NCBI RefSeq assembly: GCF_014695375.1
Contig: NZ_JACJOG010000045.1
Coordinates: 1 to 64,000, forward strand
DNA: 64,000 nucleotides
From: Coleofasciculus sp. FACHB-T130
Lineage (GTDB): Bacteria > Cyanobacteriota > Cyanobacteriia > Cyanobacteriales > FACHB-T130
Direction: 5' to 3'
The translations under genes were made by a program, and so were the position numbers. The notes beneath the pieces were generated by a model. The model was not told the DNA's origin and did no database searches. It saw only the letters and a list, made by a program, of their open reading frames with translations. The first letter of the stretch is position 1. The number at the start of each line of letters is the position of its first letter. Shown piece after piece: positions 58,821 through 64,000 of the stretch.

Positions 58821-59795
58821 TTACATCCTATGGGAAATCTTGCTAATTTTTTGTTTTCTGTTGCGGCTGCCTAACGCGATCGCTAAATTTAAAAAAGTAT
58901 AGGGTAATGCAAATATCATTCCACAAGCTGCACGCCATCGACTCCAAGAGAACACGGCTCGTGATGTAGGATATATCCTCCAGAAACGATTGACTGCACA
59001 CACCATTTCATCGCCCAATCCGATGACTTCATGCCACCAACCGGCAGGAATATAAAGCGTTTCCCCTCGCTCAAGGATTACTTCGCGTTTATGCTGGAGT
59101 GCTTCCTTGAATTTTGGCAATGAGTTAAAGTCGGGGTTTTCCAGATCCACCTGACTAAACCAAGAACGCAATTTTAAGCCGTGGCGCAAATGAATATACA
59201 CCGGAAATGGATAGAGATTGTATGTCTCTGAGGGTGGAAAAAACACTATTTTTTTGGCACCATGCAGTTGCATCAGCGTGCCGTCCACTGAGTCATAATG
59301 TAAGCCTGAACGATGACCTCCCGGAGCTACATAGATGTTCAGTTCGCTTGCAGGCTTCGTTAAACCCAGCCGAGAGCCAATTGTTTTTAAAGACTGGGTA
59401 TCTGCAAGCGGAGTATTTTTGAGGGGACATTTTCCTAGGTTAATGTCATTTTCATGAGCCTTATGGTTACGCAACATCTCTGCATATTCTGTGAATGGCA
59501 TACTTTGCAAATTCACGCCACTGCCGATGCTTTTCCATTTGCGCTTTTCCTGCTTTTCTCTTTCCCGCCCTGGATTCCGGAACATTAACTCTTGATTGCC
59601 AAATTTTTCACATAAATAGTCTAGATTCCAGTCACCTTCACTTTCCAATAAGCCCGTCATGATAACAGGAGTTCCGGTTTTTTGATATTTTTCAAAAAAT
59701 ATTTCTGGTGTTATCGATGAAATATCCACTCGTTCGATTGGCTTGACCCGCTTTTCCAAGTCTAATTTTATGACATTTTCCGATTTGGTTTCCAT
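58821..59795 (-). CDS. JmjC/cupin-8 Fe(II)/2-oxoglutarate hydroxylase-like protein
   Basis: Encodes 324 residues. The N-terminal 'RVDISSITPEIFFEKYQKTGTPVIMTG' (in part) and 'WNLDYLCEKFGNQE' are typical of FIH/JmjC cupins. The iron-binding triad is 'HYDSVDGT' (HxD) and 'AGWWHEVIG' (distal His); the 2-oxoglutarate-binding Lys/Thr lie in 'LMQLHGAKKIVFFPPS'. The family hydroxylates protein Asn, Asp, Lys or small molecules. The C-terminus has a hydrophobic helix (MIFALPYTFLNLAIALGS) with a basic tail, so membrane association is likely. Same strand as the hydroxylase gene, 69 bases upstream of it. Confidence 0.85.
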   Translation of the reverse strand: METKSENVIKLDLEKRVKPIERVDISSITPEIFFEKYQKTGTPVIMTGLLESEGDWNLDYLCEKFGNQELMFRNPGREREKQEKRKWKSIGSGVNLQSMPFTEYAEMLRNHKAHENDINLGKCPLKNTPLADTQSLKTIGSRLGLTKPASELNIYVAPGGHRSGLHYDSVDGTLMQLHGAKKIVFFPPSETYNLYPFPVYIHLRHGLKLRSWFSQVDLENPDFNSLPKFKEALQHKREVILERGETLYIPAGWWHEVIGLGDEMVCAVNRFWRIYPTSRAVFSWSRWRAACGMIFALPYTFLNLAIALGSRNRKQKISKISHRM

Positions 59796-60151
59796 ACCTA
59801 TCTCCTCACTTATTTTGAGTCAATAATAGTTGGATATATAATCATAATTCATTTATGAAAGCTTAGATATCTCTTTTCTCTCTTCCTTATCGCTCTTGGC
59901 GTCTAAGCGCTATCGCTAACGCGAGGCTAACGCCAACGCGCAGGCTTCGCCAACGCGGTTCATAAAATTTACAACTCCTATAGAACTGCTATAACTGTCC
60001 CCAAAAAGCTTCGTTTTCATCGCTCATTAGTCATTAATAAAGACATTATGAATAATCACTACTAGCGAAGTTTAGCATTTAGTTTGAAGAAAAAGAAAAA
60101 ATCTGCTTTAATCGACATCTAGTTATTCTTGCTAATGGATCTAATGCACTA
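59796..60151. other. Divergent intergenic region with a MITE-like fragment
   Basis: 356 bases between the minus-strand cupin gene and the plus-strand GH3 gene. About 59870-59993 is a partial repeat whose interior ('GGCGTCTAAGCGCTATCGCTAACGCG', in part) and right end (TTTACAACTCCTATAGAACTGCTATA, in part) resemble the element at 19860-20000. The remainder should hold both promoters. Confidence 0.5.
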
Positions 60152-61837
60152 ATGGCAAATCTATTGCTACCAGTTTTGACAACGATTGCTGAACGTGCCA
60201 GGGCGAATTTTGTGAAAAAAACTCGCAGGACTTCTGCTGTACAGGAGCAGTTATTAAAGGAGCTATTGCAGGCTCATAAAGATACCGAATTAGGTCGCAA
60301 ATATGGGCTGAGAGATATCAAAACAATCGAGCAATTTCAACAACAGATTCCGATTCTGCCTTACAGCAGCTATGAACCCTATACTGAACGCATTGCCCAA
60401 GGTGAAAAAAATATTTTAACGCCAGATCCGGTCGTTTATCTCAATACGACCAGTGGCTCGACGGGAAATCAGAAATTAATCCCGGTGACTCAGCGATTTC
60501 AGAACTCGTTGGGATGGGCGAATCTGACTTGCATCGGCTTTTTAGGTGAGGCGCTGCGTTCGCAAGATCGAAAATTTGGCAAACTGTTAGTCACCAACAC
60601 CGCCCAAATCACGGGACGCACCAGTGGCGGGATTGAATATGGGCCGGGAGGTACAGGCGTCCTCCGCATGGGCAAATTTCTCTACGAACAACTCTTTGCC
60701 CATCCTTACGAAACCCTACAAGCAGCGGATAGTATCACCCGCCATTATCTTTGCTTCTTATTTGCCCTGCGCGATCGCTCGATGCGCGGAATCGGAGCCA
60801 ATTTTCCCATGCTCATCCTGCGAATCTGCAACTATTTAGAGCGCTACGCGGAAGATTTGATCCGAGACATCGAAACCGGAACCATTGCCAGTTGGTTAAC
60901 ACTCGAACCCGAACTTCGAGCCAAATTGGAACGGCAATGGTCAGCAAATCCAGGTCGCGCCGCTCAATTGCGGGAAATCTTAAAATCAGAGGGACGGCTT
61001 ACCCCAAAACTAGCATGGCCTGAGCTATCTTTTACCGCCACCGCGCGGGGAGGAACCTCAGATTTTTACTTTGAGCGATTTCCCTCCTACTTTGACGACA
61101 TCCCTAGCTTTGGGGCTGTTTTCGCCTCCGCTGAAGGCACCTTTAGTATTTACCACGACCTCAACAACGATGGCAGCATCTTAGCCATTGAAGCAGGCTT
61201 TTTTGAATTTATCCCGCAAGACCAGTGGGAGGAAGAGCATCCCAAAACCTTACTTGCCACGGAAGTGAAAGCGGGAGAACTGTACCGGATTCTGATGACC
61301 AACTATAGCGGCTTCTACCGTTACGATATTGGTGATGTTGTAGAAGTTCTGGGCTTTTACGAGCAGGCTCCTCTGATTGTATTTCGTCACCGTCGAGGCG
61401 GGATTTTGTCTTCCACGACGGAAAAGACGACCGAATTTCATGCCACTCAAGTGATGCAAAGCCTGCAACAAGAATTTGGCTTGCCATTAGAGGATTTTTG
61501 TATCACTTTGTCCGAAAATGAGTTCCCCGCCCATTATCTAGTGAATATTGAACTCGTTGACGGTCATATTTTGAGCGATCGCCTTGCTTTTTTAGCCAGC
61601 TTTGACCGTAAACTAAAGGAAACTAACGTTTACTATCAATCCAAACGCAAGGATCAGGTGCCTCCTCCCCGACTGCGAATTCTGGCTCCTGGCAGCTTTG
61701 CCAAAGTTCGCCAACGTCAAGTAGAAAGGGGAATTCCGGATTCTCAACTAAAATTTCCCCATATTAGCGAAGATCGGAATTTTCTAGCTGGACTGGAAGT
61801 GGAGCAAGAGGTTAGACTTCCAGAGGATCGCGATTAA
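60152..61837 (+). CDS. GH3-family acyl-adenylate/amido synthetase-like protein
   Basis: Encodes 561 residues, full length for GH3. The ATP/AMP-binding motif is 'LNTTSGSTGNQKLIPVT' (motif 1, with the SGSTG core), motif 2 lies near 'AGFFEFIP' and motif 3 is 'NYSGFYRYDIGDVVEVLGFY'. Plant GH3 enzymes adenylate jasmonic, indoleacetic or salicylic acid and join them to amino acids; bacterial homologues are widespread but mostly untested. 'RTSGGIEYGPGG' and the C-terminal 'REVERGIPDSQLK'-like tail are typical of the bacterial set. The gene overlaps the convergent MFS gene by 26 bases. The acyl substrate is unknown. Confidence 0.9.
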   Translation: MANLLLPVLTTIAERARANFVKKTRRTSAVQEQLLKELLQAHKDTELGRKYGLRDIKTIEQFQQQIPILPYSSYEPYTERIAQGEKNILTPDPVVYLNTTSGSTGNQKLIPVTQRFQNSLGWANLTCIGFLGEALRSQDRKFGKLLVTNTAQITGRTSGGIEYGPGGTGVLRMGKFLYEQLFAHPYETLQAADSITRHYLCFLFALRDRSMRGIGANFPMLILRICNYLERYAEDLIRDIETGTIASWLTLEPELRAKLERQWSANPGRAAQLREILKSEGRLTPKLAWPELSFTATARGGTSDFYFERFPSYFDDIPSFGAVFASAEGTFSIYHDLNNDGSILAIEAGFFEFIPQDQWEEEHPKTLLATEVKAGELYRILMTNYSGFYRYDIGDVVEVLGFYEQAPLIVFRHRRGGILSSTTEKTTEFHATQVMQSLQQEFGLPLEDFCITLSENEFPAHYLVNIELVDGHILSDRLAFLASFDRKLKETNVYYQSKRKDQVPPPRLRILAPGSFAKVRQRQVERGIPDSQLKFPHISEDRNFLAGLEVEQEVRLPEDRD

Positions 61838-62993
61838 ATTTGTCTTTGCTACCAAAGAAAAGCAGCAATCCTGCCACCATCGAGACACTCGCTGCCCCAT
61901 AAAAAACCCCTGGCAAGCCGCCATAATTGATCGCTGGCCCTAGGAGAATCGGGGAGAGGAACTGTCCGAGGAAACCGGCACCCGTTCCGATTGCCAGCAC
62001 GCTAGACCGGAGTTGTGAGGGGGCGAGATCGGCTAAAGCGCTATACAGGTTGGGTAGCACAATCCCAAATCCCACCCCGAAGAGTACCGCTGTTATCAAA
62101 ATCCAGAGGAGTTGGGACAGCAGTGGGATGGTTGCCAAGGTTAATGCCATCAGGGCAAATCCGGTTGCGGTGGCTCGATTTAAACCGAGTCGCTTGGCGA
62201 GGCCCTTGGCAGCAAAAGCGGAGACAGCAGCTGCCCCAACTGCCCGCGATGCCAGGACAATCCCATTGAGAGATGCTCCTGCCCCTATCGTTGCCTTGAG
62301 GTAAAGGGGTGCGTAAATAACGACGGCATACATTGCCACTGAGGCTAAGCAAAGGGTCAGTAACAACTGCAAGGCGTGGGACTGTCCGATGATTTTACCC
62401 AGCTTTTGGTTTGAATCCGTGGCGCGTTCTTTAACCCGAAGCTTCGGTGGCTTTTCTTTCAAAATTAAAGCAACCAAAAACGCCAGCGGCAACCCCAGCC
62501 CATACAGATAAAAAGCGTATTGCCAGTGAGTGGCACCCACCCAGCCCCCTAAAAGCGGGAAAGCAATACCCGTCAGGGTGAGGGTACTGGTCGCGTAACC
62601 TAAAGCTTGCGAGCGCGCTTCGCCTTCATACAGATTCCCCAGCAAGCCCAGACTCGCCGCCGCAATCCCCCCACTGGCGATACCCAGCAACCCCCGCATC
62701 ACTAACAGCGGCGTCAGCGTTTGCATGAAAGCTCCTGCCGTGCCTAACACTGCGTAGAGAATCAGGGAAGGAATTAGCACCCGTAATCGACCCACTCGAT
62801 CTGCCAAAATCCCTAGCAATGGGCTGAATAGGGCAATCGTCAGGCAATGGAGGCTCACCAAGTTACCGGCAAACGCGGGATCGAGGTGAAGTTGTTGCAC
62901 CATTTCTGGCAAAATTGGCGCAATGACTCCCCCCGTCATGGTCGTCAGGGAGCCTGCTGCCAGCAGCACTAACAGTCTGCGATCGCCCAACAT
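61812..62993 (-). CDS. MFS transporter (DHA1-like)
   Basis: Encodes 393 residues with 12 predicted transmembrane helices. MFS signature A between helices 2 and 3 is 'GILADRVGRLRVL', and helix 4-5 'GIASGGIAAASLGLLGNLY' follows; the repeat in the second half is 'KGLAKRLGLNRA'. A Lys/Glu-rich loop (about 190-205) separates the two halves. Sequence layout fits drug/metabolite exporters of the DHA1 group. It converges on the GH3 gene with a 26-base overlap of the 3' ends and diverges from the Rieske oxygenase gene. The substrate could be a product of the neighbouring enzymes, but there is no evidence. Confidence 0.88.
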   Translation of the reverse strand: MLGDRRLLVLLAAGSLTTMTGGVIAPILPEMVQQLHLDPAFAGNLVSLHCLTIALFSPLLGILADRVGRLRVLIPSLILYAVLGTAGAFMQTLTPLLVMRGLLGIASGGIAAASLGLLGNLYEGEARSQALGYATSTLTLTGIAFPLLGGWVGATHWQYAFYLYGLGLPLAFLVALILKEKPPKLRVKERATDSNQKLGKIIGQSHALQLLLTLCLASVAMYAVVIYAPLYLKATIGAGASLNGIVLASRAVGAAAVSAFAAKGLAKRLGLNRATATGFALMALTLATIPLLSQLLWILITAVLFGVGFGIVLPNLYSALADLAPSQLRSSVLAIGTGAGFLGQFLSPILLGPAINYGGLPGVFYGAASVSMVAGLLLFFGSKDKFNRDPLEV

Positions 62994-63182
62994 AAGCCAG
63001 AAACCTGCAATGTTTGGTCATCATAACCTAGATAGGTGGAAATCAACTTATTTTTGGGCTGTTCTGGGTGATGGGTGATTGATCATTTGAAAAATCCTAA
63101 AAGACAAAACAAATTGATATTGACTTATCGGTGGCTAGGAAGCTAAATATTGTCACAGAAACCGGCAACAGAGGCACAATTC
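62994..63182. other. Divergent promoter region of the MFS and Rieske genes
   Basis: 189 bases between two divergent starts. Contains GGGTGAT heptamer-like units (about 63069-63083) and GAGG at 63171-63174, eight bases before the Rieske ATG. No operator recognised. Confidence 0.5.
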
Positions 63183-64000
63183 ATGGAACTGGCTACGACG
63201 CTAACCAGCCAGACCGTTCAGAATGCTGTTCGAGAGGTGGGCATCAATGGGAATCACTGGTATCCGGTGGGTTGGGCAGACCAACTGAAGCCCGGTGAAA
63301 TCAAGCCTGTGGTTATTTGGCAGCAAGCGATCGCAATTTTTCGCGATACTCAAGGGAATCTCCATGCCTTAGAGGATGCTTGCCCTCACAAAGGCATCGC
63401 ACTCCACAAGGGCACCGTCCAAGGGTGTAACTTAGCGTGTGCTTATCATGGCTGGGAATTTGACGGTGAAGGTCATTGTGTCAGCATTCCCTATCTTCCC
63501 GACACCCAAAAACTTCCCCGCGCCCAAGCCCGCAGTTATCCAGTGCAAGAAAAATATAATCTTATCTGGATCTTCCCTGGCGATCGCGCTCTCGCCACCA
63601 CCTGTCAGCCGCCAGATATCCCTGAATTTGATGAGCCAGATTGGTTAATGGTGCCCGTGAATGCCCACTTCCAAGCCCATTTTTCCATCTGCAACGAAAA
63701 CACGATGGACGTTTTTCATGGTTTTCTGCACCAAAAATTGCAGGGTTGGTTCGATCCGGTGTTAACGAGTCTGCGAGAGACAGACGCGGCAGTCTGCGCC
63801 GAATACAATGTTTCCTACAAAGGTCGCATGGCTCAGTTTCTCGGATTGAGCGATCGCGCTGACCAAGTCACCACCTTACCGATCTCGATTCAGTATCGCT
63901 ACCCACACTTTTATACCGTTCTCCAGGGAGTTTCCGCCCTATACTTGATGCGATTGCCCGTCGGCTTAACTGAGAGCCGATCTTTTGCCTTTTTCTTTTT
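63183..64000 (+). CDS. Rieske non-haem iron oxygenase (3' end cut by window)
   Basis: The frame from ATG 63183 is open to the window edge (272 codons). The Rieske [2Fe-2S] ligands are 'CPHKGIALHKG' (CxH) and 'CAYHGWEFDG' (CxxH) at about residues 68 and 87. Downstream, 'NENTMDVFHGFLH' (about residue 166) gives Asp, His and His for the mononuclear iron, though the His spacing is H-x3-H rather than the more common H-x4-H. This is the alpha-subunit architecture of phenylpropionate/PaO/Tic55-like oxygenases. The substrate cannot be determined. It is preceded by GAGG and is divergent from the MFS exporter. The C-terminal third lies outside the window. Confidence 0.9.
   Translation, partial: MELATTLTSQTVQNAVREVGINGNHWYPVGWADQLKPGEIKPVVIWQQAIAIFRDTQGNLHALEDACPHKGIALHKGTVQGCNLACAYHGWEFDGEGHCVSIPYLPDTQKLPRAQARSYPVQEKYNLIWIFPGDRALATTCQPPDIPEFDEPDWLMVPVNAHFQAHFSICNENTMDVFHGFLHQKLQGWFDPVLTSLRETDAAVCAEYNVSYKGRMAQFLGLSDRADQVTTLPISIQYRYPHFYTVLQGVSALYLMRLPVGLTESRSFAFFF

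Overview
The window is a chromosomal segment of a phycobilisome-bearing, probably filamentous cyanobacterium. The support is the very frequent HIP1 octamer GCGATCGC, the cyanobacterial gene set (an Flv3/Flv1 flavodiiron pair, a CpcS/CpeS-type bilin lyase, CrtD carotenoid desaturase, homogentisate phytyltransferase plus gamma-tocopherol methyltransferase, a PlmA-like GntR regulator, an Rps1b-type S1 protein) and the intergenic 7-bp tandem repeats typical of such genomes. No rRNA, tRNA or CRISPR array was recognised. The species cannot be named from the sequence.

Layout. 1-8 kb: the C-terminal tail of an IS transposase, a small conserved protein, the redox chaperone Hsp33, a membrane-anchored repeat protein and, on the minus strand, a large SF1 helicase with an unusual N-terminus and a TPR-like C-terminus. 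8.5-17.2 kb: an overlapping pair of signalling proteins (REC-histidine kinase and five-PAS histidine kinase), a DUF4383 membrane protein, CrtD, and a histidine kinase whose membrane domain resembles the ethylene-receptor sensor. 17.5-27 kb: M16 protease, fructosamine kinase-like protein, S41 protease, GST, a cytosine-5 methyltransferase remnant, S1 protein, dienelactone hydrolase, a NodB-type deacetylase and PlmA. 27.1-27.6 kb holds a broken nitroreductase gene. 27.9-35.2 kb: GAF-SpoIIE phosphatase, a small membrane protein, ArgH, an unusual RRM protein with a basic small protein, Nudix and alpha/beta hydrolases, CoaX. 35.2-44.5 kb: flv3-flv1, then a CHASE3 kinase / Rcp1-like regulator / hybrid kinase operon and a CpcS-family lyase. 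44.9-49.3 kb: a palindromic repeat array, a CobA-HemD fusion, a TPR protein and two tocopherol genes. 49.4-55.9 kb: KtrB/KtrA potassium uptake, a TPR lipoprotein-like exported protein, QueA, YraN and a lumenal pentapeptide protein. 56-64 kb: an oxygenase-rich block made of an amidohydrolase, an Mpo1-like (DUF962) protein, a fatty-acid-hydroxylase-superfamily protein, a JmjC/cupin hydroxylase, a GH3-family acyl-adenylating enzyme, an MFS exporter and the start of a Rieske oxygenase.

How it fits together. Most of the window is housekeeping and photosynthesis-support metabolism: tetrapyrrole, carotenoid and tocopherol synthesis, photoreduction of O2, potassium homeostasis. It is interspersed with sensory kinases. 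The candidates for new biology are (1) the helicase with a RelE/ParE-like N-terminal segment, (2) the ethylene-receptor-like membrane sensor of the kinase at 15.3-17.2 kb, (3) adjacency of a fatty-acid hydroxylase and an Mpo1-like protein, which suggests bacterial 2-hydroxy-fatty-acid alpha-oxidation, next to GH3, JmjC and Rieske enzymes, and (4) heptameric DNA repeats that lie not only between genes but also inside reading frames, where they encode linkers or insertions (YraN, CoaX, CrtD, M16 protease, hybrid kinase). All functional calls rest on recognition of motifs by eye; no database search was possible.
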